Assembly: GCA_011947345.1 (NCBI GenBank)
Contig: JAAVTG010000614.1
Span: forward strand, 372,001 to 436,000
Length of the DNA: 64,000 nt
Reading direction: 5' to 3'
Source of the DNA: Phytophthora quininea
Taxonomy: Eukaryota > Oomycota > Peronosporomycetes > Peronosporales > Peronosporaceae
Below are positions 32,463 through 44,084 of the stretch, piece by piece. The position numbers and the translations under genes are program-made. The notes below the pieces were generated by a model. It worked only from the letters and a program-made list of their open reading frames with translations. It was not told where the DNA came from and searched no databases. Position 1 is the first letter of the stretch; each line of letters begins with the position of its first letter.

Positions 32463-34289
32463 TTATAACATTTGCATCTGCTGCTGCTGCAGGTTGTGCA
32501 TTTGGTGCTGCGGGTACCCGTTGGCCGAGTAATACATCATGTTGGGCTGTTGCTGTTGTTGCTGCTGGGCAGCCGCGGCCTGCTGGTCTCCAGAGGGGCT
32601 CCCTGCGGGTGTTGCGGCTGCTGTGCCGTGTAGTATCCCCGCGGAGGTGCCTGCTGCTGACCGTACGCCGCGGCCGCGGCGGCGGCCGAGTCTGCAGCCG
32701 AAAGGTGGTGGTGATACTGCGAAGCCTGCGTCGGGTACGGGAGGTGGTGGCCTGCGGCTTGCTGCTGCTCCTTGCTCACTTCAAAGTAATCCACTCGGCC
32801 GTCCGGGTGCTGCTGCGGTTGCTGTTGCTGGGCCTGTTGAGCTTGCTGCGGTGGCTGGTGCTGGTGCTGGATCTCCTGCTTGGCTGCCCAGTGCTGGGTG
32901 TATACATTCTTCATCTGCTCGGTCGTCCGCGGCATGTACGTCTGGCGGACCATGTCGGGGGCGGGTTTGTACATGCTTCCGGATACGGGGGAAGCGCGCC
33001 GTTGTCAACTGTCACGGGCATGTAGTGGCGAGTGGCGCCGCCAGCTTGCAGGCTGATGGGCTCGTAGGAGCGCTGGTCGGCGTGGATCTGCAGGTACTGG
33101 CCCGGGTTGGGCGCCTCGTAGGCCTTGTATCGCATGTCCATCTCCACGCGCTGCTGCTGCACGTAGGCGGCGGCGCGCTGCGGGTCAACTTGGCCCACGA
33201 GGTGCGGGTCGCGCAGGTCCTTGACCCCATGGCGAAGCTCGGCGTGGTGATCTGGCGCATGTCCATCATGTGCTGGGGCATGGAGGCCGCACCCACGCCG
33301 GCCGCCGCGAGCTGGTCCTTGGGCAGTTTGCCCTTGGCGGCGTTGGCATGGTATGAGCACTTGCCCTTCTTGCGCGCGGGCTTGTTGCAGCCCGGGTGGT
33401 CGCAGCGCTTGCCGCCTCCGTGTTCAGCGCAGAAACCGCCGCCGCGGTCGTTCTTGGTGCAGTCCGGGTGCTGGCAGAAGCGTGAACCTCCGTGACCGGC
33501 GCAGAAGCCGCCGCGTTGGGCGCCCTTGTTGCATCCTTCCTTCTCGCAGCGCTGGCCGCCTCCGTGCGCGCGGCAGAAACCGCCGCCTTGGCTGGACTTG
33601 GTGCAGCCGGGGCTCTGACAGCGAAGACCGCCGCCGTGGGCCTTGCAGAGCCCGTTGGACTGCGAGGCCTTGGTGCAGCCGGGCTGCGTGCAGCGCTTGC
33701 CGCCGCCGTGGCGGATGCAGAGGCCCTGGCCTTGGCTGCTGCGCTCGCAGCCGTCGACCATGCAGCGGCGGCCGCCGCCGTGAGCCTTGCAGAGGCCCTT
33801 GGAGCGCACGCGCTTCTTGCAGCCGGGCATGGTGCAGAGGCGGTTGGACTTGAGCGACTCGTTGCGGGCTGGCGCGGCGGTGGTCGTATCGGAAGCGGCA
33901 GCAGTGGTGGCGGCCGGGGCCGCAGAGCCCGCAGCAACAGTAGCTCCGGGCTCGGTTTTGGTGGCGACGCTCGTGGGCGACGCTCCAGCAGGCGCCGCCT
34001 TGGCGTGCGAGGCCTGCGCTGCGACCGGCTGCTGGTTGCTGGTGGACTGCGCGGTGACGATGGTGGCCGTGGCCGTAGCGGGCTTAGATCCAGATGTGGG
34101 CGCGGCGGGGGCGACGGCCATCGCGCTCTGCACGGCCTGGTCGTGCACGCTGCGCTCGTGCGCGTACTGCTGGTACTGCTCGTAGTTGAAGGCGGCCGGG
34201 TCCGCGGCGCTGGGATCTTGCGGCTGCATGGCGGGCGGCGCGGCGGGAGGAGGAGCGGGGGTCGAGGACGAGGACGACGACGAGGCCAT
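32463..34289 (-). CDS. WRKY19-like protein with seven Cys/His repeats
   Basis: From 34289 down: an Ala/Pro/Ser/Thr-rich leader of about 150 residues, then seven tandem units of 24-25 residues with the pattern C-x4-C-x9-C-x2-H followed by GGG, for example CTQPGCTKASQSNGLCKAHG. This matches the zinc-binding repeat of the protein family named after plant WRKY19. In oomycetes such proteins have no WRKY domain; a nucleic-acid or regulatory role is likely but unproven. The C-terminal 250 residues are Gln/Tyr/Pro-rich and low complexity, ending in a poly-Gln run. Three breaks, near 33226, 32985 and 32598, are each repaired by one extra G on the coding strand and give continuous Gln-rich protein to the stop at 32463. 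The very GC-rich sequence also produces long false frames on the plus strand. Confidence 0.75.
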
Positions 34290-36290
34290 AAAACACTTGA
34301 GCTGACCCGGCGCCCAGCAGAAAAATACTAGGCAGCAGAAGAGTGTACCAACGGGCTGGTAGGAAGCACAATGCGGTTGTAAGCGCAGGACCAGTCACTC
34401 GGACAAGACGCCCCGGCTATTTGCGAGGGGGACGGGGTCGGGGAGAAAGGGCGGCGCTCGTTCGGCCAGCCAATCGCAGCGCTCTCGCAGGTTGTTGTGC
34501 AACTCTCCAATCCCGGCTGCGCGACCGGCTTTTCTCTTGAGACACCTGCCCGCTTGACACGCGCAGGGGGCCAGGAGACGCCCACGAAGGCAGTTTCCAG
34601 CGAGGCCTTATTGCGGCCGGCAGTGCGAGGCCTCATGAGGCGGCGCGATGGCCCTGTTTCGGCGCGCCGTGGAGAACCACAACTGGACAGGACTGATCCG
34701 AGGCGCATGTCGCATCCCCCACCCACCTTTTTCTGCGTGCCCTCGAGATGTGCTAGAGAGAGTGCAACTGGGATGAACCAATCAGAGCGCTCGCTAATCA
34801 GTCCGTTTGGATGCATACAAACGCCAAGTCGCACGATTTAACAACCCCCCTGAGCTCCGCTCGGCTGCAAAGCGCACGCGGCCCGACGCGGCAGGCTTTC
34901 GTGATAACATGCCGTCGCTGCTCGCGCGGGATCGGCAAGCGGCAACCGCAAGGGCAAAGTTCATCGGTGGGGGCGGGCGGACGGACGAACGGACGGGGTC
35001 TGCTGCCGCCTTGCTTGTCAAGAAGGCCTTGCCGGTTTGACTGTCGAAACGGCATTCGTCAATGTGTATCGGCCACCTGCTGAAAACACCCGCGCAGAAA
35101 CACCCGAGCAGTGCCGAAAATGGGGCTGCGGGGCCCTTCTTTCGTCGCGCCGGGCGCCGACTACCTTCGGCTCGGCGCCGCGTTGCCCCCCACGACACCT
35201 TCAGAACTGCGGTCCCTCGCTCGCAAAGAGAAAAGCCCGGCACCACAGCGTGTCGGCGGGATGACCATCAAGGACCATGGCCGCAGCCCCTTCCTTCCTT
35301 CCCAGCCTCGCTATCCGGGTCATCATCACGTCGTGGTTTGAACTTGCCGGCCGGCGTCGTAACGCTGCCGCCGGCTGGGGCAAGCCTTGCATTGCAATCG
35401 AGCCTCGGGCGCCGGCTGCCGCGATGAGGTGACTGGCACGAGCCCGGCTCTCGAGCGTATCGCATGGGGGAAACAGTTGCTTTCCGGGACGTGCAAGCGC
35501 GGCGCGGCGCCGCCGTCGTCCCCGCGATGACATGAACGCAGGATCTGACCGAGCTGTAAGGCGTGAGTGGGCCTGGATCCGCCCACCTGCCTGACGAGCA
35601 GAAGCAGACAGCTCTGTCTGGGCGGACGAGCTCGCCATCACGACGGCCGTCATCAAGGTTTCCCTTGGCAACAGCTCGTCTCTCGAGCCCTTCCGGTGTG
35701 CGCGATCTTGGTGACGAACACGGCCTCCAAGGCTCGGTACGGTACGCAGCGCCGCGCCGGCCGCGACTGCCAGAGAAGGGCCTCGGTCTCCGCACTCCAC
35801 GCCTCGCTCGCAGCAAGTCCGTTCGGTGCGGAGACGACCCTGCAGGTCGTTGGCGTTGGTAGCGGGGCGGACCTCAAAAGATGAGCCACGGACTCGATGC
35901 AGCGGTGCAGTAGCACTCCCTCGCCTGGCGCCCATCGGCACTTGTCGACGGGGTCCAAGCTTTTCCACGCTCACCCGCTCGCCATGCCCATGCCCATGCG
36001 CGCGGTGCCGCCAGGAAACTAACGCCCTCCATCTCCATTGCCCCCGCTCTTGCTCGAGAGCCCACTTGGCCGCGCACATGAGCCCTTCAAGCAACGGGCT
36101 CTTTCTTTGGGAGTTTGGTTGGTCGCGCCGCCGCACATAAGGCGGCAGGCGACACCAACGTAGCGTGCCGGGAGAGCTGTGACCTCGCTTTCGTGTCGAG
36201 CACACCAGCGCAGTGTCTTCCTCCGCAATACCAGCATCCGCGCGGTCAGTGCGACTGCGAGGTATCCTACATGAGATGGAATGAACAGCC
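34290..36290. other. GC-rich region without a supportable gene
   Basis: About 2 kb of strongly GC-rich sequence with many CpG steps. Open frames occur on both strands and in most frames, the longest at 35201-36349 on the minus strand, but they are compositionally monotonous (Arg, Pro, Ala, Ser) and have no motif, signal peptide or repeat. The first few hundred bases should include the promoter of the WRKY19-like gene. No inverted repeats, transposase motifs or RNA genes were seen. Confidence 0.45.
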
Positions 36291-36561
36291 TCGCTAATGG
36301 CAGCGCACCCCAAGTTGTCTACACACAATGCAAAATCTGCAGAGATCAACCGTTATCGGAGCCGAGCAAGATCGCTTGGCTACCGGTAGTTGTAAGAAGG
36401 AAGCGAACACGTGCGTGCAACGGGCATCGTTGCTTTCCTTTGACAATTGGTTTCGATAACACGCTGAAGGCCATTGCTGCAGCAGTACCAATTCTCGCTG
36501 CGAATGCGGAGACGGACAGTAACTCCGTGGGGCTGCATTATCCGACACTGAGCGACTTACT

Positions 36562-37160
36562 CTACGTACGAGGTCGTGACTTTACAGAGTCAAAATTGTT
36601 GTTGCTTCTGCCTCCAGTAGATAGTGGTGAATTTGCGGAGGAGGACGGAACCTGCGGGTCAACAACACTGGTTGGCGCTACACTACTTTTTGCAGCCGAT
36701 TGCAGTCGCAGTTTCTCCAGCTCCTTCTGCTGTTTGTCGAGCTGGTGTTTAAGCTCCGTGTTTTCATGCACCAAACGTACAACTCTCGCCTTCAGCCCAT
36801 CGGAAGCTTGTTCGTTTCCTTCTTCAAAGTCTTCGTTGTTGTTTCCATCCCCGCCTCCATCATCATCACCACTGGCTGGGTCGACGTTGCCAGGCAATCG
36901 AAGTAGTCGTACGACTTCTCGGAGCTGCTCGATCTCTTCTTGAAGCTTTTCCACATAGGCAGGATCAATCTCACGTTGCTCGTTCACCCGAACCATTACC
37001 ATCACTTTCTTGGCTCGATCTGCGAATGTAAGCGTCGAAATTGACTCCTCCAAACAATCAATCGATGGAGATAGCGTTGCAATGATCTTGGTCTTGGTGT
37101 TCCTGCCAACCTGAACAAGGCACTTGCTCGTCTTACCGCTGCCAACATGACTTCGTCAGC
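36562..37160 (-). pseudogene. Truncated kinesin (end of motor domain and neck)
   Basis: The minus strand reads NTKTKIIATLSPSIDCLEES followed by ISTLTFADRAKKVMV, which is the last strand and helix of a kinesin motor domain. A neck coiled coil follows (EEIEQLREVVRLLRLPG), then an Asp/Gly/Asn-rich linker, another coil and a Ser/Pro tail ending at 36562. The upstream 300 residues of the motor, including the P-loop, are missing, and a stop cuts the frame near 37160. It is a 5'-truncated relic, or the rest has moved elsewhere. It could still be expressed as a short coiled-coil protein from the ATG at 37053. Confidence 0.7.
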
Positions 37161-37539
37161 ATTTACTGACGGGGACAACGCCGACTCCGACGTCTCACTG
37201 CAAGCCGCACATTTGACATGGGTTCTGATGTCGCCAGGCGAATTCCGTTCCGGTGAACAAAGATGACATCAATCAACTCGGTTAGAGCGCTCAATCTCTC
37301 ATGCCTGCTGGAAGAGTCACTATGTTCTCATGGAGGGTGTTAATGTCTTTTTTCCTATAGAGGCCTGATACTTTCTAAGACGCGAAAATCTCCCATTATT
37401 CGTCTGTCTGTGATGAAGATTCCAGCGTGGTTGGTGCAGTTATCGTGATAAAATTCCTGATAAGCCTTCTTTAGAGTCGCAATGTTCTCGGACATGAAGA
37501 GCGTTGTGTTGTGTCCAAAGGATGTGATCAAGATGCGAA
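37161..37539. other. Intergenic region
   Basis: 379 bp between the kinesin relic and CCDC93. No further kinesin sequence could be recognised here on the minus strand. It should hold the CCDC93 promoter. Confidence 0.4.
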
Positions 37540-39515
37540 ATGATGCAATCTTTGAATAGCAATTTCGGTATCAGTAACACGATCCTTTCGATGTTCACGA
37601 CGGCGTGGGCTTCTGCGTCGGCTGGTGCTTCCTCTGCCTCCTTGGCGCCGCAAGACGTCTACGACCTGGCGGATGAGTACGGCACCGATGCCGCTGTCAA
37701 GCTCTCTCAAGTCCTACACGCTCTGGAGACTGCGGGCTTCCCCAAGGCGCGCGTGAACGCATACAGCGCCTTCGACCGCGTACTGTCCGGCGCCGCGTGG
37801 CTTCTACAGCGACTGGTGAAGCGCGAAGACGCCAGTGACGGTCGTGTCCAATGGGATGTCTTGTTCCAGTCCCATACTAAGATGAAGCCGCGTCTGGGAC
37901 TCGCCCAGGAAGTCGTGCGCTGTGTGGAAGCGCTGCCTTTGACTGCCCCGTCACTATCCAGCCGCATCAGCTACTGCTGCAAGACTTCGGGGACATCGAG
38001 ACAGTACTGAAGCTCATCACTTGGCTCATTGGTGAGGCCCGAGACGCTGCCCATTTAGAAAAGATCAGAGAGAAGAGAGAGTACTTGGCAGTAGGACAAG
38101 AGAGACAGCAGAGAGAGACCAAGCGGGAAGTTAAATTGCTATTGGATGTGTACGCGCCCCGCAGGCGCTGGCAGTACGTGGCTGCAGATGGAGAGGATGA
38201 TGAAGACGCTCTGACTCAGAGGTGCTTGCTGGAGTACGGAGAGAGGGTCGCAGTAGCCGAGGAAGAACTGGAGAGCGCTGTGGAAGAAGACGGAGAGACA
38301 AACCCGACAGACTTTATGGCGCAAATTGCAGGCCAGGCGGCGGCGATTGCAAAAGGAGGGAAGATCCAAAAGAAAGGATTCAAGCTGCACCAAAAGAGGA
38401 GAAATGACCCCAAGGCGGCAGAGTTTGACAGGCAATACCAAAAGGCGGTCAAGCAGGCCACGGAGGAGCAGCAGCACTTAATGAGCAAGAGGCGCGAGCG
38501 CGAAGCTCAACTACTGGAGAAAGTAGTGACTGCACCAGAGATCCAGGAAGGAAGTGCGATTCGACAAATGTCGATGTCTTCGGAGATGGTGGAGACTCCG
38601 ATCCAGGTAGCGCGGATGCAACTGAAAGAGCATGAAAGTAAAGTGCAGCAGCTTATCCAAGAAAAGAAGGCACTGGATATCAGGACGAACGAAAGCAAAG
38701 TGCAAGCGGCGGCTTTGGATGAGGCATTATCTGCGGTTAAGCAAGAAATCTCAGACGTAGACGCGCAGACGCCGCAGGATGACAACACCCAAACGAGCTT
38801 GGCCACGTTGCGCCAGTTGGTGCTGAAAAATGACGCGCTAAAACACGAGAAGAACGAGTTCAGAACAAAATGTCGACTGGAGCTTGAGGTTTTGAAAGAT
38901 AGTATTGAGAAAATGAAGCTGCAAGTAACGGAGGACGCAAGTAACCGGGATGAAGAGGCCGTGCGACTCCACGAGATCGAGCAGATGCACGCTCAAATGG
39001 CGCAGAAGCACAAGGACATGAAGATCACAGCTGCGAAGCAGACTCGTGCGCTGCACTTGAAGATGAAGCAGATTGACGAAATCCCGACGCGAATCGAGCT
39101 AGTTCAGTATGAAAAACGTTTCGTGGAACTCTATGATGAGGTGGCTCTGACTCTGGACGAGACGCGCAAATATTACTGCGTGTACAACACGCTCAAGACG
39201 ACGCACGAGTTTCTCGAGAAGGAGATCTCGTTGATCAACAGCATCAACGAGAACTTCGACGTCGCCATGGGCTCCAAGGCTGCAACAGAAGCGTTTTTCG
39301 GGCAACTGGAAAGTATTATCCAGAATGTGCAAGGCAGTGTTGGCAAACAGCAAACAGCGCGCGATGACCATCAAATCAGCGTGGAGACCCTGGACAGCAA
39401 ATACCAATTGCTGCTTGAGCAGGAGCGCATGTATGTGCACGCAATTCGAGAGTTCCAGAAAGAGTGCGAGAAAAACGAAAAGCTCGTGTCGAGGCTGGAG
39501 GAGCTGTCAAGGTAA
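37540..39515 (+). CDS. CCDC93: CCDC93 homologue, CCC/Commander complex
   Basis: The N-terminal region matches the CCDC93 NN-CH-like domain: a helix with LSQVLHALETAGFPKARVNA, then FDRVLSGAAWLLQRL and LLLQDFGDIETVLKLITWLI. A central basic and coiled-coil part follows. The C-terminal signature is closely conserved: QYEKRFVELYDEVALTLDET, EFLEKEISLINSINENFDVA and a final helix ending in SRLEELS. CCDC93 with CCDC22 and COMMD proteins forms the CCC part of Commander, which recycles membrane proteins from endosomes. One break near 37944 is closed by one extra T, giving ALPFDCPVTIQPHQ, as in animal homologues (CPHQLEPHQ). After this the protein is about 658 residues, near the animal length of 631. 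The start is uncertain; ATGs at 37543 and 37591 are alternatives. Confidence 0.88.
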
Positions 39516-39607
39516 GCTCGGGCAGGTTTTGTTTCGGTATTCTATTTGCTGCGTAAAAATAATCGATGCAGAGTTTCATTTATTGATCCGCCGACCCTCA
39601 GGCTGGT

Positions 39608-42600
39608 ATGAGCAAGAAGAAGGGTTTATCCCCAGCAGCTTCACTGGCAGCATGTCTAGATTTTGCGGCAAGGGTGCTGGCATCAACGGAGAGCGTACAA
39701 GAAGTGTGCACCAAGTCTATCTTGGCGCCGATGGTCGTAGAAGCCCATCGGTACGGACAGCACATGACGAAACACCTCGATGACGGTTTATCAAGTGATC
39801 TGCGAAGACTTTTGCTAGCTTGCGAGATGAAGACGATAAATCGCGCAAAGCTTCTCCTCTGGAAACCTTGGATATTGCTGACGTAACCTGGGACTTTGAA
39901 GGTTTAGTGAAAGATACTTTCGATATGGAGCTGCAAGAACTTGAAGAGAGAGCTTCACTGACAGGCGAAAGCATTTGTGCAGTGATTTCGACTTTGTCGC
40001 TAATTTCTGGAGAACAGCAAGCCGTCATTTGGTTCCCAGGGGTAAACAGACAAACGGATAAAGACTCTCGTTGTTCGAAGAAGCGGCAGTATTTACTATA
40101 TGTGTGCCCTGGGCGCGTAAAAGTTGTGAAGAACGTAAGCGATCTTGTCAAGAAGATGAACGTGGAGTTGCCTATGCTACACGAAAGTGGAGCTCGATAC
40201 AAGGTTTGGGCGGTCTTACGCAGCTCGAGAAGCACAAACCAAGAGGAAGCGCTGGAACGACAACTCTCTAGTGTGCATCAGAGTCTCAGCAACCAGCAGG
40301 ATATTGATGACTGCATGAACCCAACCGAAATTCCTGTTGACACCTGCCTACGGCGAAGCGCTACAAGTCCGCCCACACCTCAGCTTGTGGACTGCCGTCT
40401 CGTCGACGAACCCTTTGGTGCTGCTTCATTGTTTTCTTTCGCCACTACCAGCGAAGCGAGGCTGGACCAACAGTCGCCGAAAGGGTTATCGCATGAGGAA
40501 ACGCAGCAAGACTCTACGTTGAATGACGATATACCGACGCCCAGGAGCGAGAGTACATTTAGTCCGTTGCTGCAAAAGGACGGCGAATTAGCAGATGCGT
40601 CAAGAGAAGTTATTGAGCCGATCGATCCTCCCGATGAGATTACAGTAACACGAGACGCCCTCAACGATACCGACGGCCCCAACAATAGTCCTGCTGCTAC
40701 CATGGCCGATCGTGTTGAACAAGCACAAGACCCGAAACATCATTGCAGCATTAATCAGATGAATCCTCTTCCCACTCAAGTCGACACGCCTGTGGAACAC
40801 GAACACGACAGCAAACATCATGTTGATTTATCTCCGGCGTGCTCATCGGCTGGCCAAATTGCCGAGAACTATGCAAAAAGGCATTCTGTATCCATATTTG
40901 AGTTCAACACAGCTACAGAAACGGGAGAACCCGGTCAACCGCCACTGATGCCAATACAAGCTGAATCGCCAAACCAGTTGAGTTGCTGCCAAATAGTGGT
41001 GACGAGAACGAAAAGGAACGGAATGGTGAGATAGATACATGGAGTGATGATGATCCGATTGACACTCTGCAGTCGTCCGTCTTATCTGTGGGGTCGAAGG
41101 CGAAAGCTTCTGCTATTGCAGTCGATGGCATCGGATATGAACAACAACAAACGCAGCAGTGTGACGAAACAAGTTCGCCTGGAGTTGAACCACACGAGCT
41201 TCCTCACGGAGAAGCAGTAACGCCAGGTGTGTTGGAATCTCCGAAATGAAGCGGAAACCTGTAAATTACAAGGACAAGTTGGGGGCACGGATTTGGTGGG
41301 AGCTGAAGTATACGGCCCGCAGACTTGAACAAGAAGAGATGGAGGAACGACTTCGACGTGAACGGAGAGAAAGAATGACATTTGCTATCGAGCGTGCGGG
41401 ACCTCGCCGCATGGAGCCGACAGGCTGGTCGATCAAAAAATGTAGCACGACAAAATGTCCTACACACCGATCCAGAGTCTCCTTCTCACGGTCTGTTGGG
41501 CCCACATACCACACGAAGCGCAGCTCAGCCGTCTCAATTATTTGACGCTACTCCAGAACGGCCACAGCAAGATAACCTCAGGGCAGAATGCGTTGACAGA
41601 GCAGACAAATCATCGCCATTAATCCACAGCAACGGATTAGAGTGTAGTACAATTGGCGATGAGTTCACCGCAGTAGATGAAAGCGTGTCCAAGCAGATTT
41701 GTGCTACTATGGCAGACGCAAAAGGAGACGATGGAGATAAGAGTCTCGTTAGTGAGGGTCAAGTGCTCATCGAATGTCAACCATGGAGAACCGATAATAA
41801 TGTGGAATATCGTGAAACGCGTGTGCAAGCGTCTGCGCAAGTTGCTGTCTCCGAAGCATTAACGATTAACGACGGTAGCACAACGCACATCCAAAGTGGT
41901 GGAAAGAACGACGAACTTGCGTTGGCGCTGCCGGTATGTAGCTACGGAACTGCTCGAAGAGATGCCCGTGAGGCCGCAGAAGATGACTTAACCAATGCCG
42001 CTGGCGTGCCATTTACTGTTCGCGGCCGAGTACCCATCCGAACTCGCAACGCACAGGCGCGAAGCCCATCCGATCCCGAACGAAAAGAAGACCGAAGCGT
42101 TCGTGACGATGATTCAGGCTTTGTTGCCGTTAGATCCGTAGATTCGTCTCCAGTTGATAAAATACAACCCGCTATCATGGAATCGGATCAAGAGTCGATG
42201 ACGCCTCCCTTGACGGCAACATTTATCCCGATCAGCAGCAACCCTAGCAAGAAAGCTCCAAACAGTGATGGAACACGAGAGTCCCGCTTGAACGAGCTCC
42301 GTCAGAAGAAGCTGCAAAATTGCAGCAGACTCGAGAGATTTCTCTCCGGCAGCAAAAGGAGAAGCGTCACGTACAGAAGCCAACACCATTCTTGGCTTCC
42401 GTCTGCCCAAAGAAGGCATCGAACCGCCAGTTGATGCAGAATGCGTTGGAATTTACGCTTCTAGCTGGAGGGTCGATGGAAAGGGAACGCACTGCAGCGT
42501 TGCGAGCTCTGGCCGACTCTGACTGTGACAATTTCATCGTGCTGCTTAAATCCGCCAAAGAATTGAAATTCCGCGCGCTGTACGAGAACCGCGTGGATCG

Positions 42601-42834
42601 CGGCGTGGTGTTTCGTATCTTCTCGGTGATGCCAAGCACGTCGCCAAGCACTCCTTGAAGATTGAAACTAGCGACGTGGTCTCGCAGTTCTTCAAGTACA
42701 GCTCTGCCAAGAAACAGTTCTTACCGGTAGCTACACGATCGTTCACGGTGAAGACCGACGCGTGCGCTCTTGTGGACCAGTTCGCCAAGAAGAAACCGAA
42801 GAGTAGCAGCGCAACCATCGCCTACTTGCTGTAA
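39608..42834 (+). CDS. CKK-domain (CAMSAP/patronin-type) microtubule protein
   Basis: The last 150 residues form a CKK domain: NRQLMQNALEFTLLAGG, then NFIVLLKSAKELKFRALYEN, VSQFFKYSSAKKQFLPVATR and SFTVKTDACALVDQF. In animals this domain sits at the end of CAMSAP/patronin proteins and binds microtubule minus ends. The N-terminal 200 residues are helical. Between them lie about 700 residues of polar, disordered sequence, and before the CKK a basic helical segment. The frame changes near 39818, 40982, 41242, 41437, 42318 and 42617, mostly one base missing in short runs and once one base too many in a run of six A. I read one gene of about 1075 residues. The start and the unconserved middle are uncertain; the CKK domain is not. 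Confidence 0.72.
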
Positions 42835-42889
42835 AGGATGTTGTGACTGATGTTTTAGGCAAGATCACGATCAAGTCTCCAAAGACAAA

Positions 42890-43775
42890 GCGCAAGCAGC
42901 TCCTAACGCCGATGTGGAGGTGGTTAAACTGCTGCTCGACAAGAAGGCAGACGTCGCCGCGGCTCGCAAAGAAGGCTGGGCACCGCTTATCATTGCTGCC
43001 GGTCGTGGATGTGAGTGTTTCTTGATGCCGGCACATCCAAAGGCCAAACGGAGCCTCGGCTTTCTGGAAGGCTTGCAACGAGGGACAGCTATGCATAGCA
43101 GAACTGCTTCTCCAGCACGATTCGTCCGTCGACGTGGTGGATGCCGACGACGTGACGCCTCTAGCCAGTGTTTGTGATAATGGTCATTTTGATGTGTCAT
43201 CGTTTCTGATTGAGAATAGAGCAGACGTCGACTCTGTATGCACCGCAGGGTGGACGCCTTTGATGTTTGCGGCCGCGCAGGGTCACGTTAAAATCGTGGA
43301 GCTGTTGCTGGAGAAAGGTGCGAATTTTGACACTTGGTTTGACAAAAGTGGATGGCTTTCCATCTCGCTGCTCAGTACCGACAGCTTACCGTTATGCGTG
43401 TTCTTGTCGATAACGGGGCGCCGGTGGATTTGCCGGATCCAAGCGATGATCAAGGTGCTTCACCCTCGTCTCGTAATGTTTGGTTGGACACTGCGGCAGT
43501 TCCTGGGGAGGCGGAAGCGATCAGTTTTCTTTGGAAAGGGGTGCAAGTGTCGGTAAACGCGGGGTGAATAGCGCCATGGTTCTAGTTGTTGCTGCTTCGT
43601 GCGGCCGGGACGCAGTGGTGCGAATTCTCCTCGAACATGGTGCACCGATTGAATGGTGCGACCAGAAGGAGACGGTCCGCTGAAATTGGCTGCGGAGAAT
43701 GGCCATGCTGCGGTGGTGCGACTACTGCTTGACGGCGGAGCCTCAATTGACATGGTGAATAATACGGGGTGAACT
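42890..43775 (+). pseudogene. Degenerate ankyrin-repeat gene (relic A)
   Basis: Six or seven recognisable ankyrin units lie in several frames: EVVKLLLDKKADVAAARKEG, TPLMFAAAQGHVKIVELLLE, VVRILLEHGAPIEW and AAVVRLLLDGGASIDMVNNT. Frame breaks and stops are far denser than in the neighbouring ankyrin genes, and units are partly lost around 43010-43110 and 43330-43560. At the end the array stops in the middle of a unit where sequence of opposite orientation begins. No start or end cap is present. It lies only 56 bp after the stop of the CKK gene, so it has no obvious promoter of its own. Confidence 0.7.
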
Positions 43776-43784
43776 TCATAAATG

Positions 43785-44011
43785 ATTGCTGGACCGCGCC
43801 GGGTGACACTCGCACCATTCTTGAAGAGATCAGCCACCACCTTCACATGCCCATACCCTGTGGCTCGCATTAAAGCCGTGTGGCCCGAGTTGTCGACCAC
43901 ATCGATTTCTGCTAGCCCCACGCCCAAAAACGAAAATGAGCTGGATCGTGCCTTGAAGACGAGCCTAATGACATCACTACTCCTCGACTGCTGCAAAGAA
44001 CGCAAGATCAA
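43785..44011 (-). pseudogene. Inverted ankyrin fragment
   Basis: On the minus strand this stretch reads DVIRLVFKARSS, then AEIDVVDNSGHTALMRATGY and GHVKVVADLFKNGASVTRRG: about two ankyrin units in the opposite direction to the relic that ends about 10 bp away. The pattern is that of a rearrangement joining two arrays tail to tail, or a small inversion. It is too short and lacks caps to be a gene. Confidence 0.65.
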
Positions 44012-44084
44012 CCCACACTGCAGCAGTCAACGTGGTGGCGGCGAGATGAATTGCCGCCACTTTTGAAGACGACAAGACGCTGCA

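Noticed and set aside
32210..34331. Long plus-strand open frames opposite the WRKY19-like gene
   Set aside because: They are made of Ala, Gly, Leu and Arg in GC-rich sequence, have no motif, and mirror the Cys/His repeats and Gln codons of the minus-strand gene.
35201..36349. 382-codon minus-strand open frame
   Set aside because: Arg/Ala/Ser-rich without motif, repeat or plausible start; equally long frames exist on the other strand of the same GC-rich island.
39325..39783. 152-codon frame bridging CCDC93 and the CKK gene
   Set aside because: First part is out of frame with the well-conserved CCDC93 end; second part is out of frame with the helical N-terminus of the CKK gene.
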